From Rhytidiadelphus loreus (lineage: Eukaryota; Streptophyta; Bryopsida; Hypnales; Hylocomiaceae), in contig OX344763.1 in assembly GCA_947034895.1 (NCBI GenBank), forward strand, positions 83,285,093-83,349,092: 64,000 nt of DNA, in the 5' to 3' direction. The notes beneath the pieces are model-generated. The model made no database searches and was not told where the DNA came from. It saw only the letters and a list, made by a program, of their open reading frames with translations. Positions 1-11,815 of this stretch are shown piece after piece (position 1 is the first letter of the stretch; each line of letters begins with the position of its first letter). The translations under genes and the position numbers were made by a program.

Positions 1-190
1 AAACACATACGATGAAATACAAGACATATACAAAATTAACACTATTTAAGAATGATAGCAAAGACGTAAAACTTTGCAAAAATCTTAATCAAAATTTCTG
101 AAAGTTTAATTGAAGTATTGATAAAAATGACTTGCCTTACATGTCACATCTACGTCGTGACCGGTTTAGGAGGTTTAGGTGACTAGTGGC

Positions 191-243
191 CACCAGTTAC
201 CGTTGCTATTACACGGGAGTAGTAACTGGTGATCACCGGTTAC
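191..243. repeat. Short hairpin with three copies of a 10-mer
   Basis: CACCAGTTAC (191-200) is followed by its exact reverse complement GTAACTGGTG (222-231), with a 21-nt loop. A third copy with one mismatch (234-243) forms a second near-palindrome with the middle one. No function is apparent. Confidence 0.6.
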
Positions 244-275
244 CATCGTCTCTCTTGTTTGGGTAGGTTGGCCCT

Positions 276-362
276 CTCGCTTTGGCGCGAGTATCAGTTC
301 CAAATTTTCTCATTTGGAAAGGCTGTCCTACTCGCTTTGGCGCGAGTTTCAGTTCCAAATTT
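276..362 (+). repeat. Two-copy 32-bp direct repeat with internal stem
   Basis: Two 32-bp units (276-307 and 331-362) differ at one base and lie 55 bp apart. Each starts with CTCGCTTTGGCGCGAG, which can fold into a short stem-loop. This may be promoter or terminal DNA of the transposon-like unit that begins about 300 bp downstream. Confidence 0.6.
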
Positions 363-637
363 GCTTGTAGGTGATGTTGGGTCCTATGAAATCAGTTGGT
401 GCATGGACGCGTCGTGCTGTGAGAGAGTTCGCGGGTACGGTTGGAGTTCAATTCCTAGGAAACTTGTTAGCTAGAGTGATGGTATGAGGCATTGGAACTG
501 AGGGAGTGCTTGGTGACTGTCCAAATGGGGCGCTTGCGCAAGAAAGAGAAGGTTGTAGTTAGATTGACGACACGGAGGCTAGGGGTGCGCAAACGAAGGA
601 GGGGAAGCCCGATTTTGGGAGTGACAAGGAAGCATTA

Positions 638-1552
638 GTGAAGTTTGAACACCAGCATTCCAAATCCGCTCGTTTAGGGTCGGGTGTGACGAGTGGAAAT
701 GAGGAAGACCTCCAAGTGTTGGAGGGGGCTCAGAGAACTACTGCAAAGACGAAAGGGAAGGGAAAGGACATGTCGCTTAAAGTTTTCAGGTTTGTCGAAG
801 ATGTTGAGGACGAAATTGCAAGGTTGAAGAAGCCCCCCCGACAACTGAAGAAGTACAATTTCAAGACGGAGTTTGGACTCGAAGATGAAGGCAAGAATCT
901 CCATCACTTTTGCAAGAACACCGTCTCTACGGACTCTTTGAGGAAACTTTTTGGGAAGCCATATGGGGATTCGAGGCAGGCCGGGTATGCTTGGGGTAAT
1001 TGCAGTGTGGAGGACGTTGTGGATAGGGTGAAGTTTTTGCACCCGATTCTCTACCAGCACAGAGAGGATGAAACACCGAATCTTGTCACGATTCGCTTTG
1101 CTGAAGGGGTGGCTCCTGAGTATGAAGAAGGAAGCGGCAAGGTCAATTGGTGTGCATTTGGGGAGGAGACAAATAAGCGTCAACGTAGTCGACACACGTT
1201 AGATCGTTAGAAGCTGGAAGAATTGAAGAAAGCAGTGGCTGCGGCCAACACTGAGGACGGAAAGAAACAAATCGACATGCAAGGCAAGGAATGGCGCGGA
1301 TTGAAGGTGGAGTCTGGTGTGTAGGTGAAGACGGAGGGGGGGAAGGAGGGCAACGACAAAAAGAGAGCCCTGGTGGATGTTCCACAGGAGAGAAGAAATG
1401 CCAGTAAGTCACGTCGCCTTTTGATGGCTGAGTGCGATGGTTTACGCTTGAAATCTGGAATGGCTTCCGGGGTTTGCATCCAAGAAAACGTTGCTGGGGC
1501 ATTCACAAGAGTGGTTTTAAAGAAGTCCGTTGTTGACGAGTGCTTGCTATAA
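638..1552 (+). pseudogene. Transposon-type protein A, N-terminal part (plus copy)
   Basis: One frame runs 638-1552 with in-frame TAG at 1208-1210 and 1322-1324. Residues about 60-150 resemble the protein read on the opposite strand at 13322-12906. Shared marks are an LKK start, an FG pair followed by an (R/Q)AGYA(W/Y) motif, a Cys and an acidic pair, then a VxWxxF block that also occurs in the minus copy near 12780. Two related copies inside TE-rich DNA suggest a transposon-encoded protein with an N-terminal DNA- or protein-binding domain. I do not recognise the family. Both TAGs fall where Gln would suit the sequence. The first ATG of the frame was taken as start; an upstream exon is possible. 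Confidence 0.5.
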
Positions 1553-1719
1553 GTACAACTACTGATGGAAGCAATTCATTGGAATAGCAACACCTTTGGG
1601 AATTGAAGAAAGAGGCAGCACAGAGGCTTCAAGGAGCCTACCTTAATTGCAAACAATGTGAATGGAGTATAGCGTCGTTAGTGAAGCAAGAGCGGTAGAA
1701 GAAGGCATTCATCAAGACA

Positions 1720-2233
1720 TTGGAGGAGGAAGGCAAAGATGTATTCAAGGAAATGATCAAAATGGAAGGAATTCAAGAGCAAATGCAGGAGGACACTATG
1801 AAGGTGGAGGCCGCAAAAGAGGAGGTGGACAAAGCTGAAGCTGCCATGGCGTCATTGACAAGAGGATTCGAAACTAGTCAGCTGCAGTTTGATGCCTTAG
1901 CAGCGGAAAAAGTTCAGCTCAAGGCCGGAAGGAGTAGTTTGAATATCTTGCCATGGCCTATGGTGTACTCTCCCCCGGATCCTCCTTCACCATCATGTGA
2001 TTTCTTGGATGAGAGCAAGTTCTTTAGAATTACAGCTTGTAGTTTGTGTTCATTTCCATTTCCTCAGAATGACGACATTGTAGTATCTTCGTGTAAGCAT
2101 TTGTACCATCCCTTCTGTGCTTCAATAGTTTTTGCCTGAAATTGCAAGTGTATAGCAGAGGGCTGCCAATACTTGTCTCATCTAGAGTGGCATCAAAGCT
2201 TTGGTTGGGGAGAGCCAAATGTCGAGCTTTCAT
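1720..2233 (+). pseudogene. Coiled coil plus RING-like zinc site (plus copy)
   Basis: The frame from 1720 gives a Glu/Lys/Ala-rich coiled coil (residues about 1-75), then a Cys/His cluster: CSLC, then SSCKHLYHPFCA. The frame is closed by TGA at 2137-2139, but the same frame continues with NCKC, EGC and a tryptophan-rich segment that matches the minus-strand copy at 11998-11816 (YHPWCA, SKC, SC, VHPSW). The spacing resembles a RING or PHD-like treble-clef site. It probably belongs to the same gene as the frame at 638-1552; frame changes between them are introns or indels that I could not place. No function is claimed beyond zinc binding. Confidence 0.45.
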
Positions 2234-2246
2234 AGAGGGAGTTAAC

Positions 2247-2470
2247 ACTTGGGTATTCTTAGTACATTAGTATCCTAAGTACATTGGTATCCTAAGTACA
2301 TTCCCGTATTTCTAGTACATTGGTATTCTGAGTACACTTGAAATATTGGGGGGTGGGGTACATTTGTATTCTTTGTACATTCTTTTGGTTGTTCTTTGTA
2401 CATTTGTATTATTTGTGCAACCATTTTTTATTTCATTTGTATTCTTGTACATTTCTGTGGTGAGGGTTCT
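2247..2470. repeat. GTACATT-rich short tandem repeat
   Basis: About ten imperfect units of 16-25 bp carrying GTACATT(G/A)GTAT follow directly after the zinc-site ORF. Similar GTACAT-rich sequence lies at about 7.85-8.35 kb and 13.37-13.47 kb, near the related minus-strand unit, so it may be internal repeat DNA of that transposon family. Confidence 0.5.
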
Positions 2471-2837
2471 CGTAGTAGGGGTACATTAAGTACTTTTCTA
2501 TGATGTGTTTGCTATGACAGTCACTAATCTTCTATGTGTTATGGCAAACTCCTCCCTAAAACTGGACCCTCATACTTCAGCATTCCACATCCCACTTCAT
2601 TTAGTCGAGGAAGAGACAAGTCAAGGGACTTCCTTGGGAAGGGATGTTGACGGTTCAGGTGGAGTTCCTTGTCAGATCCGCAATCAGAGCAATCCTTGAT
2701 TGGCTGAACAAGAGAAGCCACGCAACTCAACTGAAAATGTTGTCATGGAGTACTTTGCTGATGATAAGAGCGGCTAGGCTTGTGAACCTAATCTGGATTC
2801 AGAGTTAGACTCATCAGATGATGAAGGAGATACCACG

Positions 2838-3851
2838 ATGCCTAGTCTGCGTTCAACCTCGGGCACCACCATTTCAGATGTCAATGAGGAGAATGATGTT
2901 GATTTTGAGGATGCTGCACAAAAGAGAATGGACGTCATCAAGTCGTCAGATTTGGGTCCGAAGAACCCCGAGCTGTATGACCAGGAGGGTCCTCAACCAG
3001 AAGTTGCAGGATGTGAGGGGGCGAAGTTGAAAGAATCTAGCGTGACTTCAAAAGAGAGCAACTCTGCTGGCGGAGGATTTCACATTCACGAGCTTCCTAG
3101 GCTAAAGTCAGGACTTCCGAGAGCTCTTTCTAGGGAAGAAGAGGGATTGGTGATTGGGAAGGCATTGGAGCCCAAAGATGGAGGTAGAAGCTCGGTGGTG
3201 ACCAAGTCGGGGTCACAATGCTTGGTAGGGCAGCGAGGAAAAGGTATGGAGGTTGGAAGCAATGAGAACGACATGGAGTGTAGTGGAAAAGGTTTGGAGG
3301 ATAAGGTGGGGGCTGTGGCTAAAGAAGTGGAGGTTTGTAAGCGGATTGTGGACCTTGTGACACAATAGGTGGAGGTTGGGGTGAAGCTGGTGCACGATGG
3401 AATAACGACAGTAGAGTCTGAAGCTACCAGTGTGGAGGTGCAAAGTATTGCAGTGGCAATGGAGGACGCGGGAGTAGTGCCTGTGGAGCCTGGAGCTCTA
3501 GAGACGGGAGCTATGGCTGTGCAGGTGGGAGCAGAGGCGAGATCACCATTCAAGAAGAAGGCGAGGAGGGCCAAAGGGCCAACGGTGTTGAATGACTCAA
3601 AGGCAGCAAATGTATCCGCCCCCGAGAATGTGTGGTCTGCAGATAAGAGGACTTTGAAAGAATTATCAGAGCTTGCTGGGGTTACTGACAATTCGGTTCT
3701 TGATTTGGAGAGTATTGTTTGGACCAAAGCACGTGCTGCTAAGGAGGTTGATGCAATAGTGGTTATCAAGGTCAAAGTCAAGAAGGGAAAAGGTCACAAT
3801 GTAGGTGGCACTTCCTTGTCCAAACGGCCTAGAGTTGCCACTTCGAAATAG
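2838..3851 (+). pseudogene. Acidic/lysine-rich disordered ORF
   Basis: One frame spans 338 codons, broken only by TAG at 3366-3368 (after VTQ, a natural place for Gln). Composition is low complexity: Ser/Glu/Gly-rich, then Val/Glu-rich, ending in basic clusters (KKKARRAK; KRPRVATSK) that look like nuclear localisation signals. It lies between the protein A remnants and the SUVR pseudogene. It could be the C-terminal tail of protein A, since the minus copy also ends in a lysine-rich tail at 10991, or a separate gene. No domain recognised. Confidence 0.4.
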
Positions 3852-4078
3852 GTCCAACGCATGGTGTTTTCTGTGTTGTATTTATTTTTGGTTTTGGTTC
3901 ATTGAACTACGTTGGTCAGCTCGTGTTATGCATATGTATTCTATATTTATTACAATGGATTTGTGAGTCCCCCTCACTCATACCAAATCTTCACTTTTGG
4001 AATCTGATCTAGAATTCCAATGCCTGGAAGGGTATCAAGTGACTTGTATTTTCCGGACTTATTCAAAGTTGGTGGAAA

Positions 4079-5394
4079 ATGCCTGTCCAACACATTTCGT
4101 GGCTGAAGTGGGACACTGATTCACTTCTTTCTTTGTATTATGACGTAGGAATGTTGTTGTTGGGATGGGGTAATAACCAGGCCCAGACTTGGTATGATGC
4201 TCAAGATTTGTCTAAGGGGCTCGAAAAGACTCATGTCCAAGTTGCTGAATTTGATGTTGCTTTGGCTTATTTTTAGTACATGAATTGTAGTGTGATATAT
4301 GAGCAAGCGTAGGTGCGTCCTACACTTGAGAGCCTGCGCCCTAGGGACTACTGTCAATGTTCCAACAGTTGCGTGGGTGGAGATGGTGCGTGTCCATGCC
4401 AAACAAATCTTGGGGGTCGAAGTACGTATCTTGAAGGCATTCTAGCAGACGGGTTTATTGAGGGGGGCAACGACAGCGATGCACATTTCTGTAAGAAGGG
4501 TGCTCCATGTATCAGGGGTGTGGAAATATGCAAGGGTCATGTTCCTCATATTTTCCTTAAGGAGTGTAATGTCAAGTGCACTTGCAGTAGTGACTGTGGC
4601 AATCGTGTTGTTCAGCAGGGCATGAAGTTTCGAGTAGAGGTCTTTTGTACAGTCCTTACAAGATGGGGGATTCGAGCAGCTAAACGTATACCCAGAGGTG
4701 CATTTGTTTTTGAGCTGACCGGGGAGATTTAAACCAATGTTGAGCTCATTGTTAGAAATAAGTAGCTAGATGCTATACTCAGCTATAGTCTGGCACTTGA
4801 TGCGGATTGGGCTACTGAGCAAAAGGTGGATGACAACAGTGCTTTGTACTTGGATTCAACTCGCTTCGAAAATGTGGCCAGGTTTTTGAACCACAAGTAC
4901 AATGCAAAATCCATTTTCTGATAATTTTCTTTCAGTTTTTACTTCTTTGCGAGGACTGTTGTACTTGGTCTTTACAGCTATGGAAATGGAAACGTACGGT
5001 CTAGTCTCCATTAAATTTAAACTGTGTCTACATTCTTGAATCTCACAATAGAGTTGGACAACGTTTGCCTTTAAATTGTTTCTTAATGTTCAATCCCTCT
5101 GGATTGACCCTTGCACTTTGACATTACAAATGTAGGGATCCGAATCTGGTGGACATACTTGTCTCAATTGAGAATGTGCACCGCCGCTTCTATCATGTGG
5201 CCTTCTTTACTAATCGCAGAATTGAAGTTGGAGAAGAGTTGACGTGGAACTATGGCACAAGTTTCAAATATAAACCATCAGAAAAAAAAATTCATTGTAG
5301 GTGTAATAGTATCTTGTGCAAAGACAAGGTGTTGCCAACTGCGGCGGTTCCAAGCTCAACTTCTAACCCACATAAGCCACGTAGGAGGTGTTGA
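4079..5394 (+). pseudogene. SUVR-type SET-domain histone methyltransferase pseudogene
   Basis: SUVR proteins are plant histone H3K9 methyltransferases of heterochromatin. The frame 4079-4918 has a pre-SET region with Cys clusters (CQCSNSC, CPC, then KECNVKCTCSSDCGNRVVQ) and the start of SET (GWGLR-like WGIRAAKRIPRGAFVFE, then GEI, TN, EL). DSTRFENVARFLNHK follows at 4856-4900. After an intron ending TGTAG near 5136, SET finishes with YHVAFFTNRRIEVGEELTWNYG-type sequence and a post-SET CRCN..LC cluster. The order and spacing fit plant SUVR1/2/4. It is broken by TAG at 4274 and 4310, TAA at 4730 (in the GEI-TN motif) and TAG at 4763, and the 5-prime splice site after NHK is not recognisable, so it is not functional as it stands. 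No WIYLD N-terminal domain was seen. It may be a captured gene copy, because it lies directly after transposon ORFs. Confidence 0.8.
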
Positions 5395-5822
5395 CATAGA
5401 ACTTATGGTGTGAGGCTTTTAAAGGTAGCAATTTACTAGTGATGGACTTTATGTACTGTATGTACATGTACTCTATGTATAAAATGTAGTTTCTTTCAAG
5501 TGTCCTTGATATTCACTCCCTAGGATCTTTTCTTTTGTCAAGTTTGTGATCAACTATAGACATATTCAAATCAAAGAACAACTAGCAAATGAACATCTTA
5601 TTGCTCACCTATGAGACAAGTTCAGATAAGCAACAATAATATATAAAAGTGAGTTAAAAAACTCACAACTATTTATTAATATGCATTGTACCTACAAGTG
5701 GTTTCAATGGGACTCAAAGTACTCATAGTATCTACATATACTTCAAAATTTGAACAAGAGTTTCCACAGAATAGTAGAAACAACCCTAGTAAGGACCTTC
5801 TCAAATGATCAATGCAACATAG
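5395..5822. other. AT-rich spacer, no gene seen
   Basis: Sequence between the end of the SUVR pseudogene and the 3-prime end of the minus-strand transposase pseudogene. It contains several GTACAT motifs and no coding frame that I can support. Confidence 0.5.
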
Positions 5823-8800
5823 TTAACTACCATTGAATGCCCACCACTCCCGTAAAGTATTTTCACATATCCGTTGTGTTTCATTGGACATTTTGTATAC
5901 AGGGGTTTCCTTCACCCTATGGGAAGCAAGAACCATAGGGAATTTGCAAGCCCGAACCAGACGAGCCTCTACATGAGCGTCAACTGCCTTGTTACAAAGC
6001 ACGTAGGTTTTATCTGCACGCCTATACTTCTTGAAATATTTTGCTCAAATCACAACGTCTCCACCTCTAAATATCCCCCCCCATGGATAAGTGATGGACT
6101 CTTGTAACACGAACTTTTTGGCCACACACTGGAGAATGTAGTATTCCGCCCCATCTTTGTTATCTTCCTCTGTAGGTATTATGAAGTTGTTGCCAATTTC
6201 AACCAAGTCACCAACCTCTTCCAAAATACCATCGTACATCTAGTTTGCTTCATCATCCATCTCTTCAATTTGCTAAGCTACAACAGTAGCACTCAAAGGA
6301 TGCAACCTTTGAACCCGCCATTCCTACACATGTGTTGAGTTTTCACACTCAGTCCATTCACCATCTATACATGGGACACAAAAGCATGACAATTCACGAG
6401 TCCTAAGGAGAGTAGGGTCAATTCTAGAAAAGCCTAAAATAGATTAAAGACTTTTGGAGCCTAACAGAGTGTGGCATTTGATACTATTATCAACATGATC
6501 TACATTTGTATCCCCAATCAACCAAAAAACACGAGAAAGAGGGGAAGTTGTAGCTCGTGTGTATGAGCTAGGTACACATGTGTACTTCTCTTCGAGGAAA
6601 TCCACCACTTCAGCAACATTCCGTAAGGGCCTCAAGGGAACCTTGATTTGCTCAGCAGCCAATGTCCTCTTCACCACAGCCCCTGCACCATCCCATTCAC
6701 CCTTTCCATGAGCGGATTCAAAGAAATTCCAATTCATCTTGCAACCTTCAGTGAGCCCAGGATAGCGTGCCACAAAATACATTGTTGTTGCACACTTAAA
6801 TTGTGCACTACAGTCGTCACTATAGACCCAATGCTCCTCCGGAGTTAATCCAAAGTCAGTTAGCCAATGCAACATCAAGCAATGCTAAACAAAAGTAGAA
6901 TCATGGGATTTGTCATCGGAGATATAAAAGTGCATCTGCTTCATAGTCTGGTCTCCTTCTTTCCACATCGTAATGTGAACCAATATGGTCACACTTGTAC
7001 TGAAATAATACAAGCTTTTCACCTCATTTTGAATGGCAAAGCTGTAATTTTTAGCAAAGTCAATGTGGGATAAAACAACTCCCTCAAGTACATTTTCCAT
7101 CATCAACTAGCACTGCTCATCTTGCCATCAAGCTTTGAAGTTGTGCGTGATGAAGGTAGTGACGGTTTTCTCCATGTATGATACAAATTCATGTGCAGGT
7201 GTCTCTTTGAAAGCCTCCCTAATTCTTTTTTTGGGCTTTTCCAATTTGAGCGTCCACTCCCACCTGGTAGTACTCAAAACACTTCCACTTCAAGGTAAAT
7301 GTGTTACAAATAGACAACTCAAGAGGACAAAATGAAAGCAAATGAAAACCACAACTAGAACAATCTCCCATAAGGCATTCCAGTTTATGCCACACATCAA
7401 AAAACCCTTTAGGACACAGATATGCTTCCCACAATAAGGTTATCCGCTCAAAAATGTGGTCATGTGCACAACAAATCCCCTCTGCGTTGCCTTTGCAAAT
7501 AACACAAACACAAACACAATGAATGTGTAGCCCTTGGAGTTTGTCTCTCACACTCCTCAGTCCAATCTTCATGAACTCCATCTGAACGTGGTAAATACAA
7601 CATGTACTTCTCTCCTTCAGTTTCCGCACCCACCATGGCTTCAACCTCTCAAATGCCCTCTGCCGCACACTACATTCCAGATAGACTTCTTTGAAGCACA
7701 AGAAGAACAAGGTTTGCAAAACTCAAAGATGCACAACAGGTACAATGAAGACCTTTTTGTAAACCTTGTATATAACGCATTTACAGAAAATACTAATTGT
7801 AGAGAAAGTATCACCACAATGTACTATAAGTGATGCTTGTGTTGTAGTTTGTACTAGGAACTTTGGATTTCTAAGTAGACATCATACGATAGTACATTAG
7901 ATAAATACACTAGGTACATAAATTGTTAGTTCATGCCTAAGTTTACTGTCAAATATTCTCAAGTACAAAACCATCCTCATACCATTTATACTTGACGATG
8001 CCATATGTACAAAGGGTACATAACTAGCAACATAAAGTACATGACTACCTATTTGTACTAGGTTTTCTATTCAGCCTTAGAGGTTTAAAATAAAAAGTGT
8101 ACAAGCTAAAAGATTCCCCTCGTACAACAAGTAAACAAAGTGCTTAGGGCTATACATTTACACCTTTAACTACTGCAAGAACAATTCTAAACATGTACGG
8201 TATGCCTCATGGCACGGGCTGATAACGTATTTAGAATACTCGCAGTACTAGACAACTCTTCACACTTTCAAGTGTATCCATCTTCTAATTCATATAAAAT
8301 AATATTTATACAAATAGTAACAGTTCCCCACGACGACAGTAACAAAGTGTAGAACTCCTATAATATGAAATGTACGCTGTGCATATTTGCTAACTAATAT
8401 TAAAGAAAACCTTTCTTTTGTGTTACATTGCACACAGAGTCGAATACTTCTAGAGCTGATTTTGTTGTCTTTGTAGCAACTTCTAGCAAACTCGTTTGAC
8501 TAACATGTATCAGGACTCCAAAACATAGGAAAAAAGAGAACTCCCAGACCGTAAGTTTCAACATACCTGAGAATCACATAGATAATGAGTTGGATGAGGC
8601 TCAGCCCAGTTCTTCTGATGTACTTTGTGTTTGATAACGTTCTTTTTGTTTGGGGATACCTTAGTTTGAGCATTCTACCATATCTGAATGTAATGTTTGA
8701 CGTAGTCAGAGAGACCCCCTCTCTTCTTGCGATGTAAGCAAAGCCCTAAAATCGTTTCCTCAATATCATGGGCCTCAATTCTTCTATTTAAAGCAATATT

Positions 8801-9372
8801 GATGCTCTCTATTGATGTTTCCAAAACACGAGACAATGGTCTCACCCCATCAATTCCCAAACTAACTGCTGCATCCAATAGAGCACTCTTCCTGGCTAAC
8901 AGCTCATTGGAGTTAGCCATCTTTACTAACTGCAATTCATTCTTGAAGTTCTCATTAAATGAATGAATGACCTTGGCTTCTTGTGGCCGAGCATAGTACT
9001 CAGGTAGCAAATGGGAAACACTATTATGGCACAATATCTTCTCCACAACATCTCTCCTACTTTGTGAACCAAGGCAGCATCTCAACTCTTGAACTAAATA
9101 TTGTGCTACATGGACTCACGGAGTGAAATTCGGTTCAACTCTTTCACTGATAGATTGTCTTCCACTTCAAAATCGGGTGCTACAAAAGCTAAAATAAGTG
9201 CCTCATTGTCTCTTTCTCTATCTTGTGATCTTTGGCAAGATTTCCTTTCTCTTGCGTTTGCAGCTACCAAAGCGTGCTGCTCTTCGTGTAAGCGAGTTGC
9301 AGTGGCCCTAGCTACTGGACCCGAGCGACTGAAGCCATTTTGCACCCGTTGTCTCTTAGCAATGTTACCCAT
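5823..9372 (-). pseudogene. RNase H-like transposase-type protein pseudogene
   Basis: The start is ATG at 9372, four bases after a good splice acceptor (TTTTTTGTTAG). Exons run 9372-9106, about 9085-8571 (donor CAG/GTATGT) and about 7719-5823. The core (7106-6444) has VVLSHIDFAKNYSF, YISDDKSHDS, HWVYSDDCSAQFK and WNFFESAHGKGEWDGAGA with KR, that is, spaced acidic residues as in DDE/RNase H-fold transposases. A Cys-rich region lies upstream (7600-7300) and CFCVPC downstream (about 6365). Breaks are an indel in an A7 run near 7226, TGA near 7123 (FKA-W), TAG near 7108, 6880, 6330, 6282 and 6240, TAA at 6444 and TGA at 6045. Most TAGs sit at likely Gln positions. It lies downstream of protein A on the same strand, so the two may form one two-gene transposon. 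The family was recognised by motif pattern only. Confidence 0.55.
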
Positions 9373-9543
9373 TTCCTAACAAAAAACTCTACAGTCGAAA
9401 GGCATACACACGTCAGTTATCTCCCGAAAACTAGACTACGTAGTTCAGGAGTTGTGAAGCTAACAAGATCCAATGTAACCATTGCATGCGGGATCATCAT
9501 TTCATAAGACTGTCAAAGAACTCACCCTGAGAAATTGACCTTG

Positions 9544-9891
9544 TCACTTCCTGAACAGAACAGATTCGTAGCTAGCACTCAAAGGCCCACAAAAAAATCT
9601 CACGGAAGAAAGAGAAGGTGTAAAATCGAAGCTAGTGGTGGGATACGTTGCTGAATCTGAGCTAGTGAATAGAGAACGCCTTGACGACCGGTCCTTTGTA
9701 TTGCACTTGCCTATATAGAAATTAATTATTCCTTGCTTAGACACAAAGGTTTCTGAAACGTATTCAAAGTCACTAGTCTCACTAATCGACCCAAAACAAA
9801 TAGAACCCAACTCAGTAGGAAGACTTGCACTGAAATATGATGTAATAAGCTTTTGAACTAGAACAACCGGGCGTTGTGTAGACGTTGCCAT
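9544..9891 (-). other. Unrecognised 115-codon ORF
   Basis: Open frame upstream of the transposase-like gene on the same strand, rich in Ser/Thr/Phe, with no motif I recognise. It may be 5-prime untranslated or intronic sequence of that gene. The rest of 9.4-10.98 kb is AT-rich with no supported gene. Confidence 0.2.
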
Positions 9892-10990
9892 TTTTCATAG
9901 ACGAAGACAAACAGCTTGTGAAAACATGAGCGTCAGTTGTCCACTGCAGAGAAGATTGACAAAACTCAAACCCCAAGGAAAGCTTTGACAAATACGGCCA
10001 AACCCAAACTACAACGCATAGGATCACGCAACACTTCGGAGGTGCACAACAAACCCAACCTTGAGAGAGACAACGATGACGTGGCCCAAGCAAATAGTGG
10101 TAGTGCTTGAACGGACCGACATCCAAGAAGAATTAGATTTGTCAGTAATACGAGGATGCACATTTAAGTAATATTCCTCCAACCAAAGTACAAATCTGTA
10201 CTAAGAGTACTCTTGGTATCAAAATGACAAAATGAAGCACCAAAAAATAAGTAACGAAAAAATTTATTTTTTCCTTAATTAACTAGATGCCATTTTAGAA
10301 CTAGCTGCCAACATCTAGAATCTTCAATTTGATTCCAAAAAGATGGATTTTTCCACTAGATATCGACCCTAAACCAAAACTAACTTATTTCTAAGATTTC
10401 TGCTAGACGTGAGCGTTAAATATAAGAGAGAGAGTAGATTCCGAGACACTGCCCCTCCTTATCTTCATTGCCAAAAAAAAAGAAGCACTTCGACTTCCCA
10501 CGATCAAGATATTTGTACTTTTCTACTTTGAAGCACCCTGTGACATTTTACTAAGAATACTAAAAGTACAAATTTCTCCCATTGAACATGGAATTTGAAA
10601 AAAAGCAGTAATGCACATAGGATCTTTATATGTAACATGCCTAGCAAATAAAAAAAAATATGGACAAAAAGACTTTTAAGTTCAAGCAATATCAAGTGCA
10701 AAGTCAAGTTCTCTTGAAAAATGGCATTGTGACTCAAAAAAGTACAGGGTCTAGCATACTTACACCCTCAAGTGCAAACTGATGCCATAGGCTGTATTGT
10801 AGAGAATCTAGTGTGGTGAATTTTTGAATGAATTCACTAGTGTTGGGTAAATGAACTCCATAGTGTTGCATTTTGATACATATTTTGGAAGGTTCAAACC
10901 TCAAACGCATACTTAGATATATTTTTGTAAAGAGTACATATTTGTTTGTTGCGTACCAAATTCATATTGCGTACCAAATCCATACAAAAT

Positions 10991-11542
10991 CTAACCTAGT
11001 GGCGTAATCTGACTCTTCTTCAATTTCTTTGGTTTTTTCTTGTCTCCTTCACTTTCTTTCGCTGATTCTTTGGCAATCATGTTTCTGGTCTTCCGCTGGG
11101 GCACCTTCACCACCGCCTTAGTCGCTTCCTCAACCCTAACTTCCTCTCTCAACTTCTCGTGCTGTTTTAATTCGGCAACTTCTTCTCTCAAGTTCAATAC
11201 TTTTTCAAATTGGGCATCCTCCTCTTTAAATCTTCTGATGCATTCCTATAACTCAAATGCCTCAACTCCTACCTCGGAAGACATAACACGATACTCATCT
11301 TTCTCTAGAGAATCAACTTCATCTATAGACGATAGACTTGAAAGTATTGGATGTTTAGGACGTACACACTTGGGAACAGGAAGTACGTGATGTTGTACAG
11401 ATTCAATCCGACCGTGGTCACTACCAGTGGCACTGCTATTGCATAGGCTTTGCGAAACAACAGTCTCAGTGGCACTAAGCAGGGCATTTGTCTCTGTGAA
11501 AGTAACAGAAGGTGTCTGAGTGAACATTTGAGATTCTTTCAA
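10991..11542 (-). pseudogene. Lysine-rich C-terminal part of protein A (minus copy)
   Basis: One frame of 183 codons with a single TAG at 11246-11248 (in FEL-ECIRRFKEEDAQ, where Gln fits). Residues about 100-140 form a coiled coil (LREEVAELKQHEKLREEV). The tail is strongly basic (KKKPKKLKKSQ). It lies downstream of the RING-like segment of the same gene. Composition parallels the ORF at 2838-3851 of the plus copy, though I see no convincing residue-by-residue match. Confidence 0.4.
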
Positions 11543-11815
11543 TTGCTCTAAGTAAATTTTCTCAGGATCTGAAAAATAACAAAAAAGAAGAAGTGGTCAG
11601 TTACCATAATGTAATGGACTTCCAGTGTTGCGTACTAATTGAATAGAAGAAATTTTGAACTCTAAAATTTCATGTACACTAGGTACATACCTCACATACT
11701 AAATTCTACACATTCAATTTTGAATAAAATACTAGTTTGGACAATTACATGAGGGTTTAGGGTGAGGAATTGTACCAATATGCAGATGCTTTTCTAAAAT
11801 TGTTGATGTCAAGGC

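Noticed and set aside
3086..3781. 231-codon minus-strand ORF
   Set aside because: Antisense shadow of the low-complexity plus-strand frame 2838-3851; Thr/Ser-rich only because of that composition.
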